Assembly (NCBI GenBank): GCA_020161395.1
Contig: JAIUOE010000005.1
Span: 1-64,000, forward strand
Origin: Bacteroidota bacterium
Lineage (GTDB): Bacteria > Bacteroidota > Ignavibacteria > Ignavibacteriales > Ignavibacteriaceae
Length of the DNA: 64,000 nt
Reading direction: 5' to 3'
Shown here: in pieces, positions 35,677 through 46,000 of the stretch
Position numbering within the stretch: the stretch's first letter is position 1
Layout: each line of letters begins with the position of its first letter
The notes under the pieces: generated by a model
Seen by the model: the letters and a program-made list of their open reading frames with translations, nothing else
The model's database searches: none
What the model was told of the DNA's origin: nothing
Translations under genes and position numbers: made by a program

Positions 35677-36843
35677 TCACAGCAGTCTTTCCACAATCTC
35701 GTCGCACACAAGAAACCCGTTCCGGGTTAATTTCAGGTTGTTTCCCTCCAAACAGACCTTCCCGGCAGAAATCAGTCCATCGATAATAAGTCGCCTCCCT
35801 GCATACCAGTCCTGCATTTCCGGAGAATCCAAACACAATCCCCTGCTTCTTAAACCAAGCATTATGGATTCTTCATAAAGATCGTTTTCAGATAGCTTTT
35901 CACTGCCTGCTACCGCTTCATTTCTCTTCTGAACAGCGGCATTGTAAATACTGAGAGCGGAATAGTTCCACCACCGTTCTCCATCCATATACGAATGAGC
36001 GGAGGTGCCAAAAGAGAGGTAATTTTTACAGTCCCAGTAAATCTGGTTGTGCCTGCACTCGAATCCCGGTTTGCAGTAATTTGAGACTTCGTAGTGTTCA
36101 AACCCTTTTTCGGCAAGAAAATCCATGGTGATTTCGTAAAGTTCTGAATCAATCTCCTCATCCTGCATTTCGACCTCACCCTTCAGCACCATTTTGTTCA
36201 GGATGGTACCCCGTTCGAGAATCAGGCTGTACGCGGAGATATGAGTGATCGGAAGTGTGGCAGCAATTTCAAGATTTCTCAACCACTTTTCTTTACTCTG
36301 ACCGGGGAGATTGAAAATGAGATCAAGTGAAATATCTGTAAACCCCGCGTTTTGTGCATCTTTAACTGTCTGTATCGCCGACTCTGCTGAATGTATCCTC
36401 GTAAGAAATTTCAGGTCATCCTCATCAAATGACTGAATTCCGATGCTGATTCTGTTTATTCCAATACGCCGAAACTGCCTCAACTTTTCAAGATCAACGG
36501 TGCCGGGATTTGTTTCCATTGTAATTTCGGCATCAGATGAGACAAAAAAGTTTTGTTTAAGATGGTTGATTATCGAACCAAGGTATTCGGGTTCAACTAA
36601 TGAAGGGGTTCCGCCACCAAAATATATGGTATCGAACTTGTGTGTTTTCGAGAAAATTTCAGAAAAATGCTCTATTTCATTTTTTAAACAAGTCAGGTAA
36701 AGGGATTTATTATCTTCTTTGATGATGGAATAAAAATCGCAGTAGATACATTTATGGTCACAGAATGGAATGTGGACATAAAGTCCGGCGTTTTTTAGCA
36801 AACTAACCAAAAAGTCCTTCGCCTTCGATAAGCTCTTTCGCAC
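35677..36843 (-). CDS. hemW: HemW-like radical SAM protein (coproporphyrinogen-dehydrogenase family)
   Basis: A 388-aa reading. The radical SAM motif is Cys28-x3-Cys32-x2-Cys35 (HIPFCDHKCIYCDFYS); FGGGTPSLV, NPGT and SIGIQSFDEDDL follow. The first cluster Cys is present, but such short HemN-like proteins act as heme chaperones (HemW) rather than as oxidases. The frame overlaps recN by 41 bp. A TTG at 36810, with GAAGGA just upstream, would give a start nearer the usual length and is at least as likely as the first ATG. Confidence 0.88.
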   Translation of the reverse strand: MRKSLSKAKDFLVSLLKNAGLYVHIPFCDHKCIYCDFYSIIKEDNKSLYLTCLKNEIEHFSEIFSKTHKFDTIYFGGGTPSLVEPEYLGSIINHLKQNFFVSSDAEITMETNPGTVDLEKLRQFRRIGINRISIGIQSFDEDDLKFLTRIHSAESAIQTVKDAQNAGFTDISLDLIFNLPGQSKEKWLRNLEIAATLPITHISAYSLILERGTILNKMVLKGEVEMQDEEIDSELYEITMDFLAEKGFEHYEVSNYCKPGFECRHNQIYWDCKNYLSFGTSAHSYMDGERWWNYSALSIYNAAVQKRNEAVAGSEKLSENDLYEESIMLGLRSRGLCLDSPEMQDWYAGRRLIIDGLISAGKVCLEGNNLKLTRNGFLVCDEIVERLL

Positions 36844-38527
36844 TTTTTATGGATGCACTTGTCACCTCGGACCCGCTGATCAGTTTGGCGATCTCATTAA
36901 TTTTATCTTCAGGTGATAGTTTGTTAATCTGCGTGGAAGTGGAGCCATTCTGTTCGAATTTCTGAACCGAGAAATGGATGTCAGAGTATGCGGCGATCTG
37001 TGGCAGGTGTGTGATGGCAATAATTTGATGAAACTGCGAAAGCGATTTAAGTGCAATACCAACTTTTTGGGCAATGCGTCCACTGATTCCCGTATCAATT
37101 TCATCGAAAACGAGCACGGGTATCCGATCCATTCCGGCAAGAACCGATTTAAGGGAAAGCATGACCCTGGAAACTTCACCCCCCGAAGCAACTTTTACCA
37201 GCGGCTTCGGGTGTTCCCCTGCGTTTGTGGAGATATAAAATTCCACTTTGTCAATTCCGTTTTCATCGAATTTTACTGCCTTACCGTCGTTCACAATAAA
37301 ACTTCCATCTTTTGGACCCGGCTCTTCATGTGCTATATTTACAACGAAATTGCCACTCTTTATTCCGAGTTCTGAAAGTTTGGCAACTATCCCTTCAGAA
37401 AGTGCCCCTGTTGCCAAAGCTCTTTTCTCCGAAAGTTCTTTTGCAATATTTCCACAGACCTCTCTCTGTTCAGCGATCAGTCTGTTAACACCGGCAAGAT
37501 GATCTGAAAAATTGTCAGCAAGATCAATCTCCTGGAGTAGCTTTTCACGGGTTTCGATGACTTCTTCCAGACTGCCGCCAAATTTTTTCTTCAGCCGGTT
37601 TATGGCAACGAGTCTCTCCCGGCATGCCTCAAGTCTGGAGGGATCGAGATCGATGTTTTTCATATAATCCCGAATCATTTCGGCACTCCCCTGAATGGCA
37701 GCAAGTGCCTGCTCGAGATCAGGAACAAGTTCCGCGAAAGAAGCATCAATCCTGCCCAATGACTCCACCTCCTTCCTGGCGGAAAAAACCAGATCATAGG
37801 AAGACGGTTCACCTTCATACAATTTAGCAAAAGCTGAGGATGTGAGGGTTAAAATCTTCTCGGCGTTCTCTAAAATATTGAGCTCTTTTTCGAGATCGAC
37901 ATCTTCGCCCGGTTGAGGTGAAACAGAATCAATTTCCCGAAGACGAAATGCATAAAACTCCCTTTTCTCTTTCAACTCTTCTTTTTTGGTTTCTATTTCC
38001 CTCTGTTCGGAAAGAAGTTTTTGGAGTTTGAGGGCTTCGGCAGAAAATGTATCCCGAAGTGAAGAAGTCTTTGCAAAGCTGTCGAGATATCCGATGTGAT
38101 TGTCGGGGTGAAGTATCGCCTGATGTTCGTGCTGACCGTGAAGATCCACAAGGCAATCGCCAATCTCTTTCAGAGTGTTGATGCTTACTGGAGTATCATT
38201 GACAAAAGCGCGACTGCTTCCTTTCAGCGAGACTTCCCGTCTGATAATTATTTCGGTCGAGGGTTCAATTTCATTTTCAGTCAGGATCTGTTCAATACGG
38301 TCTGCAGAATTTTTGCCGGGTCTGAAAACCCCTTCAACGAAAGCTTTTTGCGATCCCGTCCTCACTGATTCGACATACGCTCTGCCTCCAAGAACCAGGC
38401 CGAGTGCATCAAGCATAATCGATTTACCGGCACCTGTCTCACCCGTAATGATATTGAGACCGGGACCGAATTCTATCGTGACTTCTTTTATGAGAGCGTA
38501 ATCTTTGATGTAGAGTGAGGTGAGCAT
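36803..38527 (-). CDS. recN: DNA repair protein RecN
   Basis: A 574-aa SMC-like ATPase. Walker A GETGAGKS at 29-36, long coiled-coil arms in the middle (about 150-370), signature region KVASGGEVSRVMLSLK near 440-455, and Walker B VLVFDEIDTGISGR followed by ITHLPQIAA. RecN holds broken DNA ends together during double-strand break repair. Length and motifs are standard. The hemW-like gene follows with overlap. Confidence 0.97.
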   Translation of the reverse strand: MLTSLYIKDYALIKEVTIEFGPGLNIITGETGAGKSIMLDALGLVLGGRAYVESVRTGSQKAFVEGVFRPGKNSADRIEQILTENEIEPSTEIIIRREVSLKGSSRAFVNDTPVSINTLKEIGDCLVDLHGQHEHQAILHPDNHIGYLDSFAKTSSLRDTFSAEALKLQKLLSEQREIETKKEELKEKREFYAFRLREIDSVSPQPGEDVDLEKELNILENAEKILTLTSSAFAKLYEGEPSSYDLVFSARKEVESLGRIDASFAELVPDLEQALAAIQGSAEMIRDYMKNIDLDPSRLEACRERLVAINRLKKKFGGSLEEVIETREKLLQEIDLADNFSDHLAGVNRLIAEQREVCGNIAKELSEKRALATGALSEGIVAKLSELGIKSGNFVVNIAHEEPGPKDGSFIVNDGKAVKFDENGIDKVEFYISTNAGEHPKPLVKVASGGEVSRVMLSLKSVLAGMDRIPVLVFDEIDTGISGRIAQKVGIALKSLSQFHQIIAITHLPQIAAYSDIHFSVQKFEQNGSTSTQINKLSPEDKINEIAKLISGSEVTSASIKSAKELIEGEGLFG

Positions 38528-38573
38528 TTTTTACTTTTTAACCGCTAAACCAAGAATTTAACAGATCAACAAA

Positions 38574-38624
38574 AAGCATATAAGAATAAATTAAGGAGGA
38601 ATCCTTGATCATTCTTATATGCTT
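38574..38624 (-). terminator. Nested stem-loop between the DUF1232 gene and recN
   Basis: A 14-bp perfect stem, AAGCATATAAGAAT / ATTCTTATATGCTT, with a 23-nt loop that contains an inner AAGGA-GGAA-TCCTT hairpin. On the minus strand it is followed by TTTTTG, fitting termination of the DUF1232 gene. The dimensions equal those of the inverted repeat at 91-141. Confidence 0.6.
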
Positions 38625-38667
38625 CTGTTTCTTCACACTTTTTCCGGGTCCTTTTGGGAAAAACGAA

Positions 38668-39102
38668 TTAACTGTCGTAGTAGGATGACAGTTCATGTCC
38701 CAAATATTTGAGGATAGATCCGATTACCCCAAGATCATCCATGTATCCGAAAAGGGGAACCAGATCGGGAATGGCATCAATTGGAGTAATAAAATAGATC
38801 AGCCCTACCACAACGATAGCTTTCCTGTACCATGAGACACGGGAATCAAGCATGTAGTTGTAGAGAGCAATAATATCACGAACAAAGGATATTTTGGTTC
38901 CGGATTCTTCAAGCTTCTGCCAGATATTGGCATCGACATACTGAGCCTGCTTCTCGTATTCCTCTTCGCTCTCGATATAATCGAAATCAAAATCTCCCTC
39001 ACCGTTCCCGTTATCCTTCAGCCCCCCGTCCATGGGGACATCATGAAAGTCGAGGTGCTCTTCGCCCAAGTGATCCACGGTTTTGTCTTTTGTTTCTTCC
39101 AT
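38668..39102 (-). CDS. DUF1232 (YkvA-like) protein
   Basis: A 144-aa protein. The C-terminal half holds the DUF1232 signature WYRKAIVVVGLIYFITPIDAIPD followed by LVPLFGYMDDLGVIG, a re-entrant or membrane-associated hairpin. The N-terminal 65 residues are very acidic (many Asp, Glu and Gly) and likely disordered. The function of DUF1232 is not established. It lies 10 nt downstream of the S9 peptidase and is probably cotranscribed with it. Confidence 0.88.
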   Translation of the reverse strand: MEETKDKTVDHLGEEHLDFHDVPMDGGLKDNGNGEGDFDFDYIESEEEYEKQAQYVDANIWQKLEESGTKISFVRDIIALYNYMLDSRVSWYRKAIVVVGLIYFITPIDAIPDLVPLFGYMDDLGVIGSILKYLGHELSSYYDS

Positions 39103-39112
39103 GACAACCTCT

Positions 39113-41155
39113 CTATTTTTTCTTTTCCGGTGTGTAATGTTTTTCGAACCAGTCGTAAACAGTCAGCCACCAGAGTCTTGAGTTTTGTGGTTTTGCAACA
39201 AAATGAGTTTCGTCGGGGTAATATAAAAATTTACTTTCAATTCCCAAGCGTTGAAGTGAAGTAAATAACTGAAAAGCCTGTTCTTCGGGCACTCTGAAGT
39301 CTTTTGCACCGTGTACTACGAGCACGGGAGTCTTGCAGTTGTGTATGAAACGATGGGGTGACCATTTTTCATACTCTTTTCTCTTCTCCCACGGTGTGCC
39401 ACCGAACTCCCATTCAGGGAACCATAACTGCTCGGTCGTTCCGAACATGCTCTCGAGATTGAAAACTCCGGCATGCGAAACAAGTGCTTTAAATCTGTCG
39501 GTATGGCCCGCAATCCAGTTTATCATATAACCACCGTAAGATGCTCCGGCAGCAAAAGTATTGTTCTTGTCGAGGTACTTAAAATTTTTAATTGCGTAAT
39601 CATAGACATTCATCAGGTCGGTGTAGACTTTCCCTCCCCAGTCCTTCGAAATCTCATCAGTGAATTTTTGTCCGTAGCCGATACTTCCTCTCGGGTTGGG
39701 GGCAATGACAACATATCCGCCTGCTGCAAACATCTGAAGGTTCCAGCGATAGTGGAAATCATCATTCCAGTGCCCCTGTGGACCACCGTGGATCAGGAAT
39801 ACGAGAGGGTATTTCTTTGAAGGATCAAAACCCGCAGGTTTCACCAGGATCGACTGAACCGAAGTACCACCCGCACCTTTTGTCGTGAAAGTTTCGATAT
39901 CATTCATGTCGAGTTGATTCAAAACCTGCTGATTCACATACGAAATTCTCATCATTCCGCTTCCATCCACATTGGCGGAATAGATTTCATGTGGCATCGT
40001 GGAAGCCTGTTTTCTGAAAAAGAATTTCGTGCCGTTTGCCGCCAGATTAACGTCGGTTATGTTACTTCCCTTAATGATTGTTGTTAGCTTTTGTGTTGCA
40101 ACATCTACACTGTAAATCTGATTGTAAACTTCGAAAGGAGCGATGAAATAGATTGTTTTACTGTCGGGTGACCAGATCAGATTTTCTGCTGTCAGATCAA
40201 ATTTGGCAGAGATATCTGTCAAACTCCCTTTTGCTCTGTCGAAAATTATGATTCGTTTTTTATCAGCTTCAAATCCTTTTCTCTCCATCGATGTAAAGGC
40301 AATGTATTTTCCATCGGGCGAGTAAACAGGCTCACAATCATTTCCTTCGCTTTTGGAAATCTTCACATGCTTTGGAGTTCCACCCTTCAACACTTCTGTG
40401 AGATTGACTGTCCAAATGTCATTGTTGGTGCTTGTCGCAAGGAATTTATCCTTGTTGGCAGTGAAAACAGCTTCTTTGCCGTCAGGTGAGAAATTAAAAT
40501 CATTCTCCGAGCCGAGAGCAACCGGTGGCACATCATAACCGGCATCGGGTGTAAGATCATACGCTTTTTTCGAGGCGATATCAAACAAATAAAGAAGACT
40601 TCTCTTGTCACCTCTCCACCTGTTGAAGTCACGATAATACAGTTCGGTAAACACAGAAGCTTTTACTTTGCTCTCTTCTTCTTTTTTGTCCCGGGTCTCA
40701 TTGCACTCGTTTCCCAGTCCGCATGAAGGATAAACCGAGGAAGTGAAGAGTATATATTTTCCGTCATCAGAAAACTTAAAGGAATTCACTCCAGTGTAAT
40801 AGCTTGTCAGAGCCTCTTCCCCCGTTCCGTCTGTATTGCAGAGATAAATCTGATCATCGAACAAGTAGGCGAGTTTATTCAAAGCAGGTACAAAAACTGG
40901 CGAACCTTCATTTTTTTCGCTTGTTTTAATCCCTTTTCTACCGGAACCGTCTGAATTAATAGTGCTGATGTTGCTGTTTCCCTTGTTTAGTTCCATGCTG
41001 TAAACAGATGAGGCATAGAATATTTTGCTTCCATCGGGTGAAACAGTTATTTTGTTTATTCTCTCCATCGACCAAAGATCATCGATGGTAATTAACCTTT
41101 TCTGCTGTGGCATCAGTAATGTACTCATGAATAATATGAAAATAAATAACCTCAA
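39113..41155 (-). CDS. Exported S9-family prolyl oligopeptidase-like peptidase
   Basis: A 680-aa peptidase with a signal peptide (MRLFIFILFMSTLLMPQ). Residues about 25-400 form a WD40/TolB-like beta-propeller with repeated F-S-x-D-G-K motifs. The C-terminal alpha/beta-hydrolase domain carries the triad Ser539 (GASYGGY), Asp619 (GAKDFRVP) and His651 (DETHF). Such enzymes (DPP IV / acylaminoacyl peptidase type) cleave short peptides, probably in the periplasm here. It leads a short operon with the DUF1232 gene. Confidence 0.93.
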   Translation of the reverse strand: MRLFIFILFMSTLLMPQQKRLITIDDLWSMERINKITVSPDGSKIFYASSVYSMELNKGNSNISTINSDGSGRKGIKTSEKNEGSPVFVPALNKLAYLFDDQIYLCNTDGTGEEALTSYYTGVNSFKFSDDGKYILFTSSVYPSCGLGNECNETRDKKEEESKVKASVFTELYYRDFNRWRGDKRSLLYLFDIASKKAYDLTPDAGYDVPPVALGSENDFNFSPDGKEAVFTANKDKFLATSTNNDIWTVNLTEVLKGGTPKHVKISKSEGNDCEPVYSPDGKYIAFTSMERKGFEADKKRIIIFDRAKGSLTDISAKFDLTAENLIWSPDSKTIYFIAPFEVYNQIYSVDVATQKLTTIIKGSNITDVNLAANGTKFFFRKQASTMPHEIYSANVDGSGMMRISYVNQQVLNQLDMNDIETFTTKGAGGTSVQSILVKPAGFDPSKKYPLVFLIHGGPQGHWNDDFHYRWNLQMFAAGGYVVIAPNPRGSIGYGQKFTDEISKDWGGKVYTDLMNVYDYAIKNFKYLDKNNTFAAGASYGGYMINWIAGHTDRFKALVSHAGVFNLESMFGTTEQLWFPEWEFGGTPWEKRKEYEKWSPHRFIHNCKTPVLVVHGAKDFRVPEEQAFQLFTSLQRLGIESKFLYYPDETHFVAKPQNSRLWWLTVYDWFEKHYTPEKKK

Positions 41156-41532
41156 GACGGCACCTCGCTAACTTGATAAAAAAGTTGTAATAATGAGTGA
41201 AAATTTACGAAATTTTAAGGGATTGGCAGAAGGGAAAATGATGGCAAATCAGATTACCCGATTTAATCCCGACAAATCTCTAATGGTTTCCAGCCGCCAT
41301 AAGACTGACAATAAAAATGAATATTGAACAAAATAATTCTTTTTTAACTATTTTTCTCATTTTACGGATTTGTTTCCCAAAAAATTGCCGTCCGTTCCAC
41401 AAAAAAATTGTAAAAAATTGTCTGCATCGTGTGTATTTAAAAAATTTTCCTTATTTATTTACGATTCAAATTTTTTAATTTATAGTATAGTTTTTCAAAA
41501 AAAGTGAACAGGAATAAGAAGGAGTATCTTTT
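41156..41532. other. AT-rich divergent intergenic region (377 bp)
   Basis: Between the divergent S9 peptidase and acidic-protein genes. It contains A/T runs and a short direct repeat AAAAAATTGT, but no clear hairpin, riboswitch or small ORF. TTTATAGTATAG about 50 nt before the acidic gene may be a -10 region. AAGGAG (41519-41524) is its ribosome-binding site. Confidence 0.4.
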
Positions 41533-41913
41533 ATGCCAATTATTGATGATTCAGAGAGTTTAGGAATGGAATTTTCTGAAGTTGAGCAGCCGGTCTGGCA
41601 TCTGGCACAGGAATTTTTTGCATCACCCAAAAAAAGGAATCTGGATGATGAAATGGGTGATGACGATTTCGATGATGAAGATTTCGATGATGAGGATCTG
41701 GACGATGAAGACCTTGCCGAGGAAGACGAAGACCTTGACGACGATTTTGACGAAGAAGACATAGAACAGTTTCTGGAAGATTTTGACGACGGTGAACTTT
41801 TCGACGATGACGACTACGATGTAGATGATGAGGATCTTGATGATGACGATTTTGATGATGATTTCGACAGCAACCCGAAAAAAAACATAGATGATGATGA
41901 CGACGACTTTTAA
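41533..41913 (+). CDS. Extremely Asp/Glu-rich acidic protein
   Basis: A 126-aa protein with a good Shine-Dalgarno (GAAGGAG). The first 35 residues are ordinary and may be a folded or targeting segment (SESLGMEFSEVEQPVWHLAQ and a short basic SPKKR). From residue 38 on it is almost only Asp, Glu, Leu, Phe and Tyr in repeats of the D-D-x-D-F/L-D-D kind. It has no signal peptide. It could act as a DNA mimic, a histone-chaperone-like or RNA-polymerase-delta-like tail, or a metal buffer; none is shown. It has its own terminator and stands alone. Confidence 0.8.
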   Translation: MPIIDDSESLGMEFSEVEQPVWHLAQEFFASPKKRNLDDEMGDDDFDDEDFDDEDLDDEDLAEEDEDLDDDFDEEDIEQFLEDFDDGELFDDDDYDVDDEDLDDDDFDDDFDSNPKKNIDDDDDDF

Positions 41914-41951
41914 GTCGCTTCCCCGCTCACCTGAATTGTAAGATTATGAAT

Positions 41952-41978
41952 ACGGGCTGCCTTAAACAGCCCGTTTTC
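41952..41978 (+). terminator. Rho-independent terminator of the acidic-protein gene
   Basis: The 8-bp stem ACGGGCTG / CAGCCCGT with a 7-nt loop, followed by TTTC, between convergent genes. Confidence 0.8.
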
Positions 41979-41995
41979 ATATAATACCGCTCTGA

Positions 41996-42970
41996 CTACT
42001 CTCCCAGAAATTTACCCGGCAACAGATAGTTTTTCACATAATCTGCAACACCTTCTTCAAGAGAATACAGTGGTGCCGTGTAACCCGACTTCCTGATTTT
42101 GGAGATATCAGCTTCTGTAAAATACTGGTATTTTGGAGCAAGATAATCCGGCATGTCAATATATACAATGTTTGGTTCCAAACCCATTGCGCTAAAAATT
42201 GCTCCTACAAGATCATTCCATGTTCTCGCCTTTCCCTGCCCCAAATTAAACAATCCGTTTTGGTCGGGGTTCCTGACAAGATGGAGTGTCATGTTTACGG
42301 CATCCTTCACATAAACAAAGTCGCGCATCTGTTCCCCGTCCTTATAAGCCGGATGGAGGGATTTGAAAAGGGTGACCAATCCGGTATCTCTTATCTGTCC
42401 GTAAGCCTTGTGAACAACACTTCGCATATCACCTTTGTGCGATTCATTCGGTCCGTAAACATTGAAGTATTTCACCCCGGCAATTTTTTTCAAATTTCCG
42501 GTCAGATAAGCCCACTGATCGAACATGTTTTTTGAATAACCGTACATGTTCAGAGGTTTTATTTTAAGGCAGTTTTCGTCGGTGTCATCGAAACCGAGTT
42601 CACCGTCGCCATAAGTGGCTGCCGATGAGGCATAAACGAATCTGATATCTCTCGCCAGACAGTATTCTGCGAGCACTTTGGTGTAACGATAGTTATTTTC
42701 CACAAGATGGTCGGCATTTCTTTCTGTGGTGGAAGAATTCGCACCCATGTGAATTATCGCCTCAACATTGCCGAAATGTACACGGTCTTCTATTTTTTTT
42801 ATGAACTCTGTTTTATCGATAAAGTCACGATATTGCAGGTTTACAAGGTTTTTCCACTTCTCATCGCTGCCGAGAGTATCGACTATGAGGATGTCAGTTA
42901 TACCTTCACGGTTCAACTGCCAGACTATTGCGCTGCCTATAAATCCGGCAGCACCAGTAACTATATACAT
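41996..42970 (-). CDS. hldD: ADP-L-glycero-D-manno-heptose 6-epimerase
   Basis: A 324-aa short-chain dehydrogenase-type epimerase. NADP-binding GAAGFIG at 6-12, YASSAATYG near 113-121, and the catalytic Tyr143-x3-Lys147 (YGYSK). KYFNVYGPNE and the C-terminal region match HldD/RfaD. It converts ADP-D-glycero- to ADP-L-glycero-manno-heptose for the LPS core, which implies a Gram-negative envelope. It stands alone, convergent with the acidic-protein gene and divergent from metH. Confidence 0.93.
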   Translation of the reverse strand: MYIVTGAAGFIGSAIVWQLNREGITDILIVDTLGSDEKWKNLVNLQYRDFIDKTEFIKKIEDRVHFGNVEAIIHMGANSSTTERNADHLVENNYRYTKVLAEYCLARDIRFVYASSAATYGDGELGFDDTDENCLKIKPLNMYGYSKNMFDQWAYLTGNLKKIAGVKYFNVYGPNESHKGDMRSVVHKAYGQIRDTGLVTLFKSLHPAYKDGEQMRDFVYVKDAVNMTLHLVRNPDQNGLFNLGQGKARTWNDLVGAIFSAMGLEPNIVYIDMPDYLAPKYQYFTEADISKIRKSGYTAPLYSLEEGVADYVKNYLLPGKFLGE

Positions 42971-43086
42971 CTAATTCCTGATTTCTTTGTTAATTGCGGG
43001 GATAAATTTTAAATTTGTAATCACATTTTAACGAATTGATCAAAAAAAATCAAATACTTTACACAATCTCACGAATATATTTTCAT

Positions 43087-46000
43087 ATGAACGACACAAA
43101 AGCAATTTTAGAAGCCCTTTTAAGAGAACGAATACTGATACTTGACGGCGCGATGGGCACGATGATACAGAGATACAGACTGACTGAGGAAGATTTCAGA
43201 GGTGCAGAGTATAAGAACCACCCATCCGATCTGAAGGGAAATAACGATCTTCTCTCGATAACGAAACCTGAAGTGATTAAGGAGATTCACAGAAAGTATC
43301 TTGAAGCAGGTGCTGATATCATCGAGACCAATACATTCAGCGGCACATCGTTCGCCCAGGCTGATTACGGACTCGAAAGCGAGGTTTACAAACTGAACTT
43401 CCATTCGGCAAAAATTGCAAAAGAAGTGACTGCAGAGTTTAACATCCCCGGTAACACAAAGCCCAGATTTGTGGCAGGAGCACTCGGACCTATGAACAAG
43501 TCGCTCTCACTCTCCCCCGATGTTAATGATCCGGGATATCGTGCAGTCAAATTCCAGGAAGTGGCAGAGGCTTATGCGGCGCAATTAAGAGGTCTGATTG
43601 ACGGTGGAGTCGATATTATTCTGATTGAAACGATATTTGATACCATGAATTCAAAAGCTGCGATTTATGCAGTAGAAGAAGTTTTCACAGAGAAAAAAGT
43701 TTCCCTGCCTGTTATGATCTCGGGAACCATAGTTGACCTTAGCGGGAGAAACCTTTCGGGACAGACAGCCGAAGCGTTCCTGATCTCGATCAGCCATGCA
43801 AAAAATCTTGTAAGTGTTGGTCTGAACTGTGCACTTGGTGCCTCTCAGATGAGACCGTTTTTAAAAGAGATTGCTGACAAGTGTCCCTGGTTCGTGAGCG
43901 TCTATCCAAACGCCGGACTGCCGAACGAGTTTGGAGGATACGACGAAACACCTGACATGATGGCTGACATCCTGAAGGAATTTGCTTCAGAGAATATGTT
44001 CAATATCGTAGGCGGCTGTTGTGGCACAACACCAGATCATATCAAATTGATCGCTGAAACGGTGGCATCTCTTCCACCAAGGGTTCCACCGACTCCACCG
44101 AGATACCTGAGATTGAGTGGTTTCGAACCTCTCGTTGTGCGTCCTGAAACCAATTTTGTAAATATCGGTGAACGAACAAATGTGGCAGGCTCCAAAAAGT
44201 TTGCAAAACTTATCATGTCGGGCAATTACGAGGAAGCCCTCTCGATAGCGAGACACCAGGTCGAGGGCGGTGCCCAGGTTCTCGATGTAAACATGGATGA
44301 GGGGATGCTCGATTCAGAAGCAGCGATGACAAAATTCCTCAATCTGATGGGTTCTGAACCCGATATTGCCAAACTTCCTGTTATGATCGATTCGTCAAAG
44401 TGGACAGTGCTTGAAGCAGGTCTCCGTTGCCTTCAGGGAAAATCGATTGTAAACTCAATCAGCCTCAAAGAGGGTGAGGATGTCTTCAGGGAGCATGCTA
44501 GGAAAGTATTGCAGTATGGTGCAGCCGTAATCGTAATGGCATTTGATGAACAGGGCCAGGCAGACACTCTTGCAAGAAGAATTGAAATTTGTTCGAGAGC
44601 CTATAAAATCCTCACAGAAGAAGTTGGTTTTCCTCCCGAAGATATTATTTTCGATCCCAACATTCTTACTGTGGCTACCGGAATGGAAGAGCACAATAAT
44701 TACAGTGTTGATTATCTCGAAGCCACCCGGTGGATCAAAGAAAACCTCCCTTACGCAAAGGTAAGCGGTGGTGTTTCCAATGTTTCCTTCTCATTCCGCG
44801 GAAATGATGTTGTCCGTGAAGCCATGCACTCCGCCTTCCTCTACCATGCCATAAAAGCAGGTATGGACATGGGAATCGTGAATGCCGGCCAGCTCGCTGT
44901 TTACGAAGACATTGACAAGGAACTCCTCGTTCTCGTGGAAGATGTGTTGCTCAACAGAAGAAGTGACGCCACGGAAAGACTTATCAACTTTGCCGAACAT
45001 GTAAAAAGTAAAGACAAAGCGGAAGTAAAAACAGAAAGCTGGCGCGAAACTTCTGTCGAAGAAAGACTGAAGTATGCCCTTCTTAAAGGAATTGTCGATT
45101 ATATCGAAGAGGATACCGAAGAAGCCCGGCTTAAGTACCCCGCTCCGCTCAATGTAATTGAAGGTCCGTTGATGGATGGCATGAACCTCGTGGGTGACCT
45201 TTTTGGTGCTGGGAAAATGTTCCTGCCACAGGTTGTAAAATCTGCGAGGGTAATGAAAAAATCGGTTGCTGTCCTCATTCCCTATATCGAAGAGGAGAAA
45301 AAAAAATCACCCGGTTCCAGTCAGAGTGCCGGTAAAATTCTTCTCGCCACGGTAAAGGGTGATGTTCACGATATCGGGAAAAATATAGTCGGAGTAGTAC
45401 TCGGTTGCAACAATTTCGATGTCATCGATCTCGGCGTGATGGTACCTGCTGAAAAAATACTTGATACCGCTGTCAAGGAAAATGTCGATATCATCGGATT
45501 AAGTGGTCTAATAACACCCTCGCTCGATGAAATGGTAAGCGTTGCGAAGGAGATGGAACGCAGGAAGATGAATATCCCGCTTTTGATTGGTGGAGCCACC
45601 ACTTCAAGAGTTCATACGGCAGTTAAAATTGCCCAGAACTATTCGGCACCCGTTGTTCATGTTCTCGATGCATCGAGAAGCGTGCCGGTGGCTGCAAAAC
45701 TTATTAACCCTGAAACAGCGGGAGAGTTTGCAGAATCAATTCGAAACGAATATGACAAGGTAAGGGAAGATCACCGGAAGAAACGGGATACCAAAGAGTT
45801 TGTGACCATTCAGGAAGCAAGAAGAAACCGTTTCAAACCCGACTGGGAAAAGTACACCCCCCCTGTCCCGAAAAAGACGGGAGTTATTGAGTACAAAAAC
45901 ATCCCTCTCGAGACTCTGAAAGAATATATCGACTGGACTCCTTTCTTCCAGGCATGGGAAATGAAGGGTAAATACCCTGAGATTTTCGATACAGCAAAAT

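Noticed and set aside
41475-41762. Minus-strand Ser/Lys-rich ORF of 95 aa
   Set aside because: It is the mirror of the Asp codons (GAT/GAC) in the acidic protein gene, which has the good ribosome-binding site and terminator.
42971-43086. Cobalamin or SAM riboswitch upstream of metH
   Set aside because: The gap is short and AT-rich with no B12-box or SAM-type helix pattern that I can see.
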